A DNA stretch of 64,000 nucleotides, from positions 1-64,000 of the forward strand of contig JAENRP010000047.1 of NCBI GenBank assembly GCA_024741835.1, in the 5' to 3' direction. A model generated the notes under the pieces. The model saw nothing but the letters and a program-made list of their open reading frames with translations, searched no databases and was not told the DNA's origin. This document shows, one piece after another, positions 11,700 to 24,445 of the stretch; the first letter of the stretch is position 1, and each line of letters opens with the position of its first letter. The translations under genes and the position numbers were made by a program. Origin of the DNA: Diplocarpon mali. Lineage: Eukaryota; Ascomycota; Leotiomycetes; Helotiales; Drepanopezizaceae.

Positions 11700-14650
11700 A
11701 ACTCACTTTAATTAGCCGGTCCTAGTATCTCCTAATATACTTAAGTATAGTATTGCTTTATTTTTCGTCTTTATTCGAATCTACTACTTATAGTTCTTTT
11801 GGAAAATCTGCATTATTTAGATTTATATGAATTATCTAGGTATAGTGAGCTAAGAATGCTAAGTCAACTTCGGATCTAGGTTAGTATCCTTACTAGATAT
11901 AGTAGGAGGAGTATCTTAAGAAGCCTATTTCTTTAAGATTTACTTTAAATACTACCTTCTGCAGTCATAGCTTATAGTTAGGTCCAGTCTTTGCTATAGC
12001 TTGCTATATAATATCGATAGCCTTCTTACTTATTCTTATACTCTTCTTTAAGGCTAAAGGGGAATTCACTTATAGCACTCCCCTCCTTTTAATATAGTCT
12101 TGTATAGCCTTTTCAAAGTGGCTACTTAAATTGATATAAAACCTAATTAGAATACTATTAGATTGAAATAGGATATTTAAATACCTTCTAACGTTTAGCG
12201 AGTCTGCGTTTAAGCAAGGGTATACTTAGATAAAGTATAAGAAGTAATTAATAATAATTAATAGATAGCAATACTCTTTTAAAAGCTTTAGAAAAGGTCT
12301 ATAGAAGTCTGCACTAAGTAGTTCTATAGGCGTAAAGATAATAATCTTAAATAAGGGACTGCTTTTTTGCGTAGGGTTGTATTTGGCGCATTTCAGGCAC
12401 CCTACGATATATAGAATAGTATCTCGAACTATAGTAGGCTAATAGATATATTAGAGCTTTCTTAGTATAATAGTAATAGCAAAGTGCCTACCTTTATTAT
12501 AAGCCTTTGATAAGGCTTATGCAACCTGTCTAGCGATTAAGCAAGTCTTATATACCCTTCTCTAATAGAATTAGAGAGTATCTTATTCCTATTTATACTT
12601 AGCTGCCTTGCTTTAAAGACTGCGCTTTCTAATTCTATTAAAGTCCTTTAAGAACTAGTGATAGATTAGAAGTTAAGCAACCTTTAAGTATTAAGGTGAC
12701 TTATAGTATGCTTTTATAGCGTCCTTAATCTTAACTTCTATAGCCCGAGATGATAGCAGATCTTAGCCGTCTATAGAAGGACTCTCTTATAGTATTATAA
12801 ATAGTACAATTGGTAAACCTATGTAAAGGGAGATAGGCTGAAAAAGCGTATAGTACTTCCTACTGAGTATAGCTAAGGTGATTATAAGTATAATATCTTC
12901 CTTTTGCTCTTTAGTAAGCTCCTTAGTTTGCGAAAGGCTGAATATAAAGTAGGTGACTTAGATATTAGTTTGCATTAGGCGTTTATACCCCTTTATATTA
13001 TCCTTTTACCTTTAGATAGATGCTCTTAAGTCTAATTGCTTATCCTTATAGCAAATTAGATCTAAGTCCTTAAGATAATTATCCTTTAAGAATATAGTCT
13101 TAGATAGGGCATCTGCTGCCTTGTTTCGCTTTTTTATAATATATTAGATGCTAATATTTAAGAGATGTAGTTCTGACGCCTATCTTATGTAAATTCCTTT
13201 ATACTAAGTACTAGAGTTTAGGAAATAGGTAAGAGGCTTATAATCTATATAGATTATCCCTTTCTGCGAATGCTTAAATATATGATGATATTTGTAGTAG
13301 AACTCTATAATTATAAGGAGTTCCCTTTTAAAGGTTCTATAGTTGCGCTAGGTTTATATAAAAGTGAAGCTATTATAAAGGAGAGGAAACATCTTCTTCT
13401 CAATTGGTCTCTATTATAAGATAATATAGCCTTTTGCGAAACCTAAAGCATTTGAATATATTATTATTAGAAACTCTGGATTATACCTATTCTATTTAAT
13501 GATATTTAAGCATAGATCTTAAAGTAGCTTAAATAATAGCTTCTTAGGTTCCTCCTACCTTTATAGTACCTTACCTATAAGCTTATTTAAGGGCTAAGAG
13601 ATCTTTGCAAAGTTCTTTACCTAAGGATAAGTAATCTATATTATTTTTAGAAAGCCTCTTACTTCGGTAGAATTCTTAAGTGCAGGCTAGGCCTTGATCT
13701 TTTCTACCCTTTCGAACTTGATTATTATCTTTCCTCTTGCCTTATACCTTACTTTAAGCACTAAGACCTCTTTTATAAAGAGTGCATACTTCTTAAAGGA
13801 TAGCTTTAGCTATGACTATAGGAGCCTAAGAAGTAGGTAATCCTTAAGGAACTCGAAAGCTGTTGTAAAATCTAGGAAGCCTTTAAATATATTATTTATA
13901 TAGAATATTAAGGATAGTAGTTTTATAGCTTCTCCTTCTAGCTATAGTAAAAACAGGGATGGCTTAGAGTTATTAACTCTTAATGCAGCTCCCTCCTTTA
14001 ATTAAGGAATTGATTTGAGTACGATCTTTATTAGTTCTATTATATGAAATGCTAAGCTCCTGCAACCTTGCGGCATGCGGGTTGGCTGGAGTTGCTTATG
14101 TCCAGGGGCTGAGAATGCATAGTAGTACTTATGCAGAGGGTAGATATCTACTAACTAATACGCATGCTTTAGGTCGAACTATAGGAAGACCTTATAAGCT
14201 GGATTAGATAGATACTTATAGCATTCTTGCATAGAGACTATGCTATAACCTGATATAATCTCCTTAATTTTTAAATAGTCAAATGTGGTTCTATACTCTC
14301 TTGCGGCTACTTAGGACTTTATATTCTTCTTAACTATATGCAAATAAGAGTTCTAGTCGGATAGACGCCTATTGCTTAGCTTTATACTCTTAAAAACGCC
14401 GCACTTAATTCCTTTATCTATTATCTTATTTAGCTATGCAAGCTTCCTAAGCGTATATCTCTTTGTAGTATTATCTGCTATTAGCTGAGCGTCTTTTGGG
14501 ATTCTGGCTTTATAAATATATAAGTCGGTATAAGGTAAGTCTTTAAGACTTATAGAATTAATTTGACGATATATATAAAGGAGCTATTGCACTACTCTTA
14601 GCTGCTTAAGGGGTATATAAGATCTAAAGTTTAATGCTAATAACTTTACT
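11700..14650 (-). pseudogene. Element C pol: RT, RNase H and integrase on the minus strand (RIP-inactivated)
   Basis: On the minus strand, from right to left: RT with DLKHAYQ- and YAFSAPGHKQLQ-like stretches near 14250-14050, then a catalytic box read as FYINNIF near 13900 (YVDD before RIP). RNase H follows at about 13380-13100, with EFYYKYHHI, IDYKPLTYFLNSS and NKAADALSK. An integrase zinc-binding piece, GCLKCAKYNPTQ, is near 12360-12420. This RT-RNase H wording (YVDD, TDHKPLTHFLNS, ADALSR) differs from the YLDDILIYS type in A, B and D, so C belongs to a different gypsy lineage. Stops are RIP-type throughout. Confidence 0.8.
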
Positions 14651-17331
14651 TAAGCTTTTAAGATATCCTTTAAGACTTCTTTTAAAGGCAGTCGTATAAC
14701 CTTATGCTTTATATGATACCTTGGATTCTTTATTAGGCTGCTGATACTTGTATGATTTGACGATATAGCTAGAAGGCCTGGCGGAGCTAGAGGTTATGGT
14801 ATGATTCTAGCACTCTAAGATCCTAAGTAGTTACTTCTAGCTTATAGTAGAGCCTGCCCTTTTCTAGGTTAGAGTAGCTTTAGTAGGATTAATAACTTAT
14901 CTATCTTAGTCCTCTTATAACTAGATTTGCCCTCGAATCTGCTAGATGCTGGGTTTAGCATTATAGTATTTGTAACGCCCTTTATAAGGCGTTTTAGGTA
15001 ATTCAGTTTTTTAACTTAGCTGTAGTATATAGTGCCTTTAGGTTAGTTGCAGACCTTGAATCTAATATGTCTATATCTTCTTTAGACTTAGATAAGGTAT
15101 TGCTATCTTAGTCTTTATTAATTATGCCTTAATTAGAGTCGCTGTCTTTAAACTTGATTGTAAGGTTCTTAATGCTCTTTTGAAAGACGGCCTTCGGATG
15201 TAGAATAAGGTTTAAGGGTTTAGATAGCTTATAAAGAGGCCTTTAGAGTATTATAGGCTTTTCTATTCCAGTCCCTTTAATAACTAAAGAGCTTTTGCAA
15301 ATATCTATTTTAATAGAGACTGTATATAGCTAAGGGAGTCCTAATAGAAGACTTAACTCTATATCCTTCGGCCTAGTGCTAGGTTGTATAAATAAGTAGA
15401 CCTTTTACCAAATGTTATTAACTCTTATATTAAAGGAGATAAAACTATCTAGGCGATGCATTTGCCTATCTGCTATTCTATAGCTAACTCTTAAGAAGCC
15501 TTGTGAGTTTAGGGTCTTCTTCTTTAGTCTTAACTTCTACTGTAGAGTAGGCGATATAATTAGGATATTAGACCCTTGATTTGCAAAGCATATGCTTAGT
15601 AGCAAATTTATAATAGCTGTTTTTCCCCCCTTTTTAACCCTAATAGCAGCGGGAATCTTCTAAGCCTTATTATCCGAATGGATCTATAGGGTAATTTGGG
15701 CTAGCTAAGCTCTGATAATTGTATTTCGATATAGTAATGTTTTTGATTCTGCCTTCTTTAATATAGGTAGGTTGATAGAAGGTATCGATTTCTTAGTGCT
15801 CTTCTTTTAGTTCTTGCGAGTTGATAGCTTTTTAAACTCCTTAGCGCCTTTAGGAGAAGTCTGTATAAACTTTAGTAGATTTAAAGGGACCTGGATTCGC
15901 TCTATTAGTGCCTGGTAGTTTATAGGTCCTAATCCTTCCCTCTTTATAATCTCCTTAAGCTATCTGAGCTTTCTTTCTCTATCCTTTGCCTTTATCTTTG
16001 AAAAGGGTTAATAAACTGCCTTAGCTTCTTTATTTATAAAGACTTCCTTTTCGCTTAGGGTTTGAACTCTGACCCTCTTCTTAGCCTTAGCTCCAGCTGC
16101 ATTTGAATAGATATTAGGAGAATTCTTGCTCTCTTCCTTTAGCTTAAGACTATCTATCTTATAGATTAGTGACTCGAGCTCTGCTAGTCTCGCATCCTTA
16201 ATATAGCTATTAAGCTTAGCTTGCCTACTTAAGAGCTGAGTATATTCCTTTAATAAAATACCACTGACTTCGGAGTTCGGGGTTAAGGCTTTATTCGACT
16301 TTTCTGATATTATAGCCTTGGCTCTTAAGCTAGTAGTATTGAATGGTATTTGAGGAGGCTCTAGGGCATTACTTCTTATAATATATCTAAGTTCGTTTTA
16401 AAGCTCTATGTAATAAGTAGTGATATCTTAATTCGAATAGATGATAGCCTTTAAATAAGATCTCTCTTAATAAGGCAGAGGGGCATTAGGATATGCCCTC
16501 TTTATATAGTCGCAAATGCTATAGTCTATGCAAAGTACTCTATCTTTTGCTAAGTTATAGGTTACTGTTCCATTAATGAAAGGGTTCTGAGAGTCTGCGG
16601 CCAGCTTTAATAGTAGAAAGTGTTATGCTCCTTTTCCTTGTATAGCCCTAGGTCCTTTGCTAGCACTTAACCTAACTTGAGAATAAGGGTACTTACTATT
16701 ATAGGAATTGTGTTAATTGTATATATGCTAGGCATTTTGCTGCCTTCTTAAGCTTTAGGGAGCTCTGTTATTTAATTGGTTTGACGAAGCTTATATGCCT
16801 TAGGAACTAAATGATAAGGACTAAGCTATTAGCGCCTATCTTATCTAGTGAGTTTGAGTAACTTAAGGCTAAGGGTCTTGAGCTTTGGGCTTATTATCTG
16901 ATTGAGGCTATTGCTAAAGGGTGTACTAATACTCGTTTTAAGCAGCTAGAGCTATAATAGCTAGAACGCCGGCATAGTATTTAATGTAACTCTTAAGCTT
17001 CTGATAGTACTTGCGCATCTCAATCTTAGCCTTAACCTTCTCTTAGGTTCTAATGGATTTCTAAGAGTAGTATAGAACCTTATAGGTCTTCTAAAGGTAC
17101 GGAATAAGTAAGGCGTTATTATTAAGTGTATAAGATTAAAGCTTATTATTTAGCACGCCTTTGATAAATGCTAAAGTAATTAAAGTTAAAATGTACTAAT
17201 CAGAGTCCTTTTATATATAATTTGGGTCTAATATATAAGTCTTATCTAAGTCCTTGATACTAATGCGCTTTAGGAGTTCTGCAGTCCTTGAGTAGTATAT
17301 TGTAAGGGTTTCGTTCTCTCCTTGCACTAGA

Positions 17332-17566
17332 TGTTACAGCCGCATCACGTATTGGTCAGGTGTACGAAGTCAGGTGCACGCTAAGGTAGCAAGGTGGCTG
17401 GATCACGTGTACGCTAGTGAAGCACCGGTACTTATTCTAGAGGAGCTCTACTAGAGACTTTCTCTTTTCTTTATCTTTTCTTCTTTATTATATAGTATAC
17501 CTCTTAAGGTAATATAATTAGCGTTCGATTCTCGACCTACTATACGCTCTAGAGTAAGTTGTAATA
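17332..17566 (+). repeat. Element D 5' LTR (235 bp)
   Basis: It begins TGTTACAGCCGCATCACG without RIP changes. The right half, facing the element interior, carries clustered C-to-T and G-to-A changes (ATTATATAGTATACC where the other copy has ATTACATAGCGTACC). Confidence 0.92.
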
Positions 17567-18559
17567 TAAGAAAAGATCTACTTAACCTCTGCTAAGAAGC
17601 TTAATATCTACCCCCTTTAGAATCGTCACTTCGAACTGCCTTAAGCAACTCGATCTCTCGATCTCGACACTTCTACTACGAACTGCCCTAAGCAACTTAT
17701 ATATAGCGCCTAGATCTTACTAATCTAGTTTTTAAAGAAAGTTGAATAATAACCTTTGAATATAAGATTAGCTTATTTTTTCGACCTCTTACGCATTCTA
17801 TTTTACAAACGGAAATTCACCTTCAATTTCTATTTAAAAAAAAATTTTATTTACTATACCTTCGCTTTGCTAATATAGGCTGCTGCCTAAAGTAGTATAA
17901 TAACTTTTCTCTTCTTAACCCTCTCCTTCTTTTATAAATACTTTATACTACTCTTTTTCATCGACCTTATACTTGTCGATAATATACTTGTTAATAACTC
18001 TCCTTATACTCTTTAATACTCTCCCTCTTTTGCAAAAGCCTCGAATATAACTCGACTCTTTAAAGACCCTTCCTTGCGAATAAGTCGTCGACCTTCTTTA
18101 TACTCCCTATCGACCTATACTTATCGACAACTCTCCTTATACTCTTTAAAGCCCTTTACTCTTTACTTCGAAATACTTAGGTATAAACTAGGGGAACTAT
18201 ACCTATAGATATATATAGAGACTTGGTCAGCCTTAATAGGTTATACTATACTATTAGAGACTAGGTCAACTTTGGTAGAGTAATAAGCTTTAGATCCTCG
18301 GACCCTACTTCCTTAGATTTGCACTATATCTTTAGATAACTTTATTATAACCTTTGATTTAGTAAAGAGACGTAATTCTAAAGTAAAACCTTCTTTCTTA
18401 AGATCTATAAACCTACGATACCTTAATATATACTCTACTAGAAGGCTTTAAGAATGTATATAGCTCTGCCTATACTAATCTTCCTCCTTTTAAATAGGTT
18501 ACTATTTAGCATTAGGTCCCTTTAAATTAAATTAGATAATATAGAGAGAGTTAGTACTT

Positions 18560-19960
18560 ATGACCTTTAATCTTATGCTACTTAAGAGAAGTGAAAGGTT
18601 AATCGTACCTTTACTACTAAGCCTTACTGCTACTAGTTCTACTAGTTCTATAGGCCTTACTGCCAACCCTAGTCCTAGAGATATTCCCCTTCCTAAGCCT
18701 ACTTAAGAAGAAACCTCCTTTAGTACTGATTTTACTTCTAGTCCTAGACTGCGAGTAGATTCTTAAAATACCCTATTGCTATTGATTGAAGTTAAGGAAG
18801 AAGATACGCTCTCTTTAATAATATTAACCCTTACTATATTGGCCCTTCTTTTCTTAGCTATTTAATAGGCTGAAATTGCGAACCTTATTAGCGCTGCTAT
18901 AACCGCCGCTCTTTAAAATAATGCTACTGCCCCTTCTTTCTTAAGTGCTAGCCCTTAGAATACTCGGTCCTTTACCGCCGACTTACTACTGCCCTTAGAC
19001 TACTACCTTTTAATTATCCGACCTTTAGTCCTAGCTGTCGACCCTTATTAGATTAAGTACCCTTAAACCTATTTTAGTAACTATTAAGGCGAAATTACCT
19101 ATAACGCTTAGAAGATAGCTATAAAGGTATTTATTTAAAAGTACTTTAGCAACTTTACTTTAAAAGAGGACTAGATTACTACCTACTTTAAATATATAAT
19201 AGGTAAAGCTTAGAACCTAATCTTATAATATATAAATCCTATCTTTACTAGTAAGTTTATATATGCTACTAATATCCTTAGGGTCTTAGATTAGAGGTTC
19301 TTTAATTATAACTACGTTTAGTCTGCTAAGCTTAAATATAATAGGCTAACTATAGGTTTATTATTATATAACGAGTTCCGATTTAAGTTTATTACCTTTG
19401 CTATAGCTAATAAGATCGATTAGTCTTGCTAGTTTAATAATATCTATAAAAAGGTCTCCCTAGCCTTAAAGAACGACCTTTAAGTAGAGAAGTATAAAAT
19501 AAATAATGATTATACTACTTTAGATAAGTTCTTAGCTATTGCGGACCGCAAGGCTTATAATATCAAGTAAGAAGAGGCCTATAATGCTCGATAAGTCGCC
19601 CCTGCTATCGCATTCTCCCCTTCGAAGGACTGTGTCCTTAGCATATTGAAAAGGGAGTCGTAGAGACCTATAGCTATAGCTACCTTCCTAGCTCCTTGTA
19701 CTTATTCCCCTTTGCCAGCGGTCTATTAAAAAGGGTTTACTAGTTCAAAGCTATCGTCTAGTCTTTGCTATAACTATAGGACCTTTAATTACTATACAAC
19801 GGACTGCCTTAAGCTAAAGAAGCAGGGCGAGTTTATAGTAGCTGAAGTTGAGATGGAAAACGACCTGCTATTAGGAAACTGCTAAGCTATAGCAAAGATT
19901 CCTATTATAGCATAGGTTATAATTTATAGAAAGACTTAGATTTTGATTCCTACTTATTAA
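18560..19960 (+). pseudogene. Element D gag with CCHC zinc knuckle (RIP-inactivated)
   Basis: Frame 2 opens with ATG at 18560 and reads through to the knuckle at 19766-19807. The knuckle is written C-Y-N-Y-R-T-F-N-Y-Y-T-T-D-C, which fits CX2CX4HX4C once the second C and the H are restored from RIP (TGT and CAT both to TAT). A TSSPRLRV motif at about 18740 resembles the tandem repeat later in pol. Internal stops are RIP-type. Confidence 0.78.
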
Positions 19961-19999
19961 TAGGCGGCCGCTAGTTCTTGGTTCCTATAGAACTAGCTT

Positions 20000-22900
20000 G
20001 AAATAGATCATTTATTAAAACAGTTGCTTATATTAATAGTAAAGCTAATATTTTTAGTATTATTAAGATATCTCTAGTATATTAGCTCTTTTAAAGACTT
20101 AGGGTAAAGTTTATTAAACTGCTTAAACCGATTACCCCTATTGGCTATAATAGCCTTAAGGGAGAAACCATTCGATTTACTATCTTACTTACTTTTATAA
20201 TCGATAGGCGATAAATAAACTTCCCTTTCCTAATTATAAGCTTAAGAGCAACTGACGTTTTAATTAGTAGGAAGTTCCTAAAGTACTATAACCTTAAATA
20301 GTCCTATAAAAGGGGAAAAAATAGCATCTCTTAGCCTAAGGATATGCCTATTATCTTTTACTTTAATCGATATATACTAATCGATCTCTTATAGCTAATA
20401 AAACCCTTAATAGCTTAATAAGACGTCGATCGTTAAGTAGCTATAATAGATGCTAAGGATAAAGACCTTAGAATGGCCTGAGCCTAGCTCTTAGTGCTAG
20501 CAAGCTATAACGCCTCGAATTCTACTCCTAGTCCTGGCCTACAAGTAAAATCTGCGAATTCGAATCTTACTCCTAGTCCCGGCCTACGAGTAAAATCTGC
20601 GAATTCGAATCTTACTCCTAGTCCTAAACTGCGAGTAAAATCTGCTAATTCGATTCTTACTCCTATGGCCTTTTACAGACCTAAGGATAGTAGTTTCTTT
20701 AAAGACTTGAAAAGAGATCTGAACTATATAAAGAAGGCCTTGCTAAGAGTACTAGACCCCTTGCTCTCTCTCTTAATAAAGAGAACCGCTCCTTTAAAGA
20801 CAGCTTACTAAATTAGCCTAATCTTAGCCTTAGCAATCGACGCCCTCTACTACCGCTTTATAACTAGGGTAAGATAAGCTATATAAACTTAAGAACTAGC
20901 GCTTAAAGAGTTTATATTTATAAGCTTTATTTATAATCTAAATAGAGAGATCAATTGCCGAGAATCGGTTAAGCAAGCTAAAATTAGCTCCTTTGGCCTT
21001 AGTTCAGCGCTATAAGCTAAGTATAAGGGCAATAATAAGCTAATAGACCAAAAGCTCTTGCCTTAGTATACTGAATTTAAAAACGTTTTCAGTTGCTAGG
21101 CCTTTGATCAATTGCTAGAACCTAGGCTAAGGGTAGATTATAAAATCGAATTGATAGGCGGGAACAATTTGATAATCGAACCCTTTTGCTACCTTATTAA
21201 CGAATAGCTTTTAAAAGTCAAGAGCTATATCCTTAAGAACTTATACAAAGGGTTTATTAAAGCTTTGAGTTCCCTTTAGGTAGCCCTAATCCTCTTTATT
21301 AAAAAAGCTAATAGCTCCTTACGTCTATATATCGATTATTAGAAACTAAACGCCCTAATAAAGAAGGACCCCTACCTAATCCTACTTATTAATAAGATAA
21401 TAGTACGCATATTAAAAGCTTGTGTTTTTATAAAAATCGATATATAATAAGCCTTCTACTATATCTATATATTAGCTAACGCTAAGGACCTGACTATCTT
21501 TCGCACGCGTTATAGGACCTATAAATATAAGGTTTTACTATTTAGGCTAATAAATGGGCCTGCTACCTTTCAAAGGTTTATTAATAATATTTTCCTTAAG
21601 CACTTTAACGATTTCTACTCTACCTACTTAAATGATATTCTAATCTATTTAAAAAACTCCTTTAATTATAAGATTTATATTAAGAAGATCTTAGGGATTC
21701 TTTAATACTATAGCTTGCAAGTAGATATTAAGAAAAGCGAGTTCGGGGTTACTAAGATTAGGTTCCTAAGGTTTATTATTAGAGTTTATAGAATTAAAGT
21801 AGACCCTAATAAGGTCTTAGTTATTTAAGAGTAGAAATATGCTAAGAATATATATAGTATATAAAGCTTCCTAGGGTTTTGTAACTTCTATTAAAGGTTT
21901 ATTAAAGGCTATAGTCGTATCTGCCGACCCTTAATAGCTCTTATAGGAAATGTTTCTTTTAATTTTAACAACGCTTATAAGGAAGCTTAGGAAGCTCTAC
22001 GCTTAAGCCTTTAAACGACCCTGATTTTGTACTACTATTACCCTTAGAAGTAGATAAGGCTTAAGACTAACGCCTTTGATAGCGTAGTCGCTGGCGTATT
22101 CTTCTAACTCTAAGAAGACAATAACTACTACCTAATTAGGTACTTTTTAAAGATAATAAATAATGCTAAGCTAAATTACCCTATTTATAATAAGGAGCTT
22201 TTAGCGATTTTTAGATCGTTCTACTAGTATAAGGCAGAGCTACTCAGGGCTTAGAAAACAGTATACGTATATATAGATCATAAGGCCCTTAAGTACTTTA
22301 TAATAACTAAGGACTTAATAGCCTAGTAGGCTTGCTAAGCGGAGTTCTTCGCTGATTTCAACTTCCTTATCATATACCAAATAGGTATAACAAATACGCT
22401 AGCTAATACACTCTTACATTAAGACTAGGAGCTAACCCCTTTCGAGGCTAGGAAATGAGCTTTATGCTATTAGCAGCTCTTACCTAATGATAAGCTCTTT
22501 ATAGAAGTACTTGCTACTAGAGGCGATTCTACTCTTAGGCCCGGCCTACGGATAACGACTGTGCCAATCGCGCTAATAGAGGCACCTATCAACCTAATAT
22601 CAAGGGTTGAGTACGACGTAGTAAGCTATTATATTATCGATAAGGTCATTTAAGCTAATAAAACCTCCCTTAAGCTATAGAAGTTCTAAGATAAGGCGCA
22701 GAGCCATAGCCTCAATTATAAACTTAGCTAAGGCAAACTCTTCTTCTAAGGTAGACTTGTCGTGCTACCTTAACCTCTCGAATTGCAAATAGCCTTGATT
22801 TGTCATATGTATAAGCAACCTTGCGTTATATACGCTAAGATTAGGAAAATAAGACTTCTAATAGGAAGAAAATACTATTAGAAGAGCCTTAGTAGCGACA

Positions 22901-24090
22901 TTAGCACTTACATCTAGAACTATTGTTATTTAAGAATAAAAGCTTATTATAATAAGACCCTAGGTTTCTTATAACCTTTGCTAATTCCTAAATAAGCATA
23001 CTAATACTTGACTATGGATTTTATAAAGCTCTTGCTTAACGAACTCGGCTACGACTTTGCACTAGTGATAATAGACTAATTGTTAAAAAAGGTAGTATCG
23101 ATCCTATACTATAAGACAGTTGATATAAAAGGCCTTATAGAGTTGTTTTTAATTCATTAGATATGCTATTTCGGCATGCCCGACTCGATTCTATTAGATA
23201 GAGGCGCCTAATTCGTCTCTACCTTTTGAAAAGAACTCTATCGGATATTAGGTATAAAGGTCAAGCTAACTATAGCCTATAACCCTAATGTCAACGGCTA
23301 AACTAAGATTATAAACTAGTACTTAAAATAACGCCTTAGACCGTTCTACTTATACTATTAAGACAATTGGAGTCGTCTTTTACCTTTAATAGATATTGCC
23401 CAATTGACCTTACCTTATAAATCCCTAGGGCAAATTTCCCCTTTCTAAGTGCTAAACGGCTATAAAGCTTGCTCCTTTTGGAATTTAATTAACCTAGAAC
23501 CTCTACGGATAGCAACTAAGAGAGTAAATTGTAAAACGGCGCTTTATATAGCTATTAGAGCTTAAAAAGTAGTCCAATTCGCTTAATTGTCTCTCTAAGT
23601 ATAATAAGCTAAAATAAAACGGCTTATAGATCTTTATTACCGGCCAGTTGATTGGACTATAAGAGATAATATGCTAATTAGTATTAAAAATTAGAAACTG
23701 GACCAGCTGAGCCGAAAGCTCTTTAATAAGTAGTACAGCCTAGTAAAAGTATTAGAAAAGCTAAGAGAAAGCTAAAAGCTATAATTGCCTAATTCGCTTA
23801 ATTCAATCTACCTTATATTCTACTCCTACTTACTACGGAAATACATCCTTAACCCTTTGCTAGGCTAAGCTTAGGAACCTCTTGCTCTAATTAAAATATT
23901 GCCAGAATAAGAAGAGTAGGAGATAGAAGAAGTAATTAGATCTTGTATTCGAGCTAGGAAGCTCGAATATCAGATTAAGTGGAAAGGAGCTAATGAAGAC
24001 CTTAAATGGTACTTGTGCTCTAATGTTATAACGGCGCCGTATGCTATTTGAGATTTCCATCTAAAGAACCCTTAAGCTAAGGGGCTACTA
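20000..24090 (+). pseudogene. Element D pol: protease, RT, RNase H, integrase, chromodomain (RIP-inactivated)
   Basis: Protease at about 20030-20300 reads NSKANIFSIIK (probably DSGAN before RIP). From 20494 frame 1 holds a linker with 45-bp repeats. RT is at about 21180-21760 with LYIDY, FIKIDI, ATFQRFINNIF and YLNDILIYLK (21625). RNase H is at about 22080-22440. Integrase runs from about 22790 (core near 22990-23290, with LDRGA*FVS). A chromodomain at 23911-24070 reads EIEEVIRSC, then LEYQIKWKG. No third ORF follows: only about 120 bp separate the chromodomain from the LTR. Confidence 0.9.
20523..20657 (+). repeat. Three 45-bp tandem repeats in the element D pol linker
   Basis: Three in-frame units start at 20523, 20568 and 20613, and a fourth start is truncated at 20658. 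Each encodes a 15-residue unit of the type LTPSPGLRVKSANSN. It lies between protease and RT and has no assigned role. Confidence 0.85.
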
Positions 24091-24195
24091 AGGGCACTAT
24101 TAAGCTGGCTTAGGTCATATAATAATAGAGTTGACGATTATAGGAACTTAGAAGATAATACGCCTATAGATATAACTGCGCAGGCGCAGTTTTTC

Positions 24196-24210
24196 AAAGG
24201 GGGAGGGTAG
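24196..24210 (+). other. Element D polypurine tract
   Basis: AAAGGGGGAGGGTAG directly before the 3' LTR. Confidence 0.8.
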
Positions 24211-24445
24211 TATTATAGCCGTATCACGTATTGGTCAGGTGTACGAAGTCAGGTGTACGCTAAGGTAGCAAGGTGGCTGGATCACGTGCACGCTAGTAAA
24301 GCACTAGTACTTATTCTAGAGGAGCTCTATTAGAGATTCTCTCTTTTCTTCATCTTTTCTTCTTCATTACATAGCGTACCTCCTGAGGTAATACAGTCAG
24401 CGTTCGATTCTCGACCCACTGTACGCTCCAGAGCAAGTCGTAATA
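24211..24445 (+). repeat. Element D 3' LTR (235 bp)
   Basis: Copy of 17332-17566. Its inner start is mutated (TATTATAGCCGTATC) while its outer half is intact (CCTCCTGAGGTAATACAGTC). TSD CTAGA at 24446-24450. Confidence 0.92.

Larger units (their letters stand above)
17332..24445 (+). mobile_element. Element D: complete Ty3/gypsy chromovirus, innermost insertion
   Basis: 7,114 bp with 235-bp LTRs (17332-17566 and 24211-24445), ancestral ends TGTTAC and GTAACA, and a perfect 5-bp TSD CTAGA. The order is LTR, gag, pol with chromodomain, polypurine tract, LTR, all on the plus strand. It is RIP-mutated inside, but the outer halves of both LTRs are almost free of mutation. Being inside element C, it is the youngest insertion of the chain B, solo LTR, C, D. 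Confidence 0.93.

Noticed and set aside
20494..20811. 105-codon ORF as a host gene with repeats
   Set aside because: It is in frame with element D pol and lies between protease and RT; it is only the least stop-ridden part of that frame.
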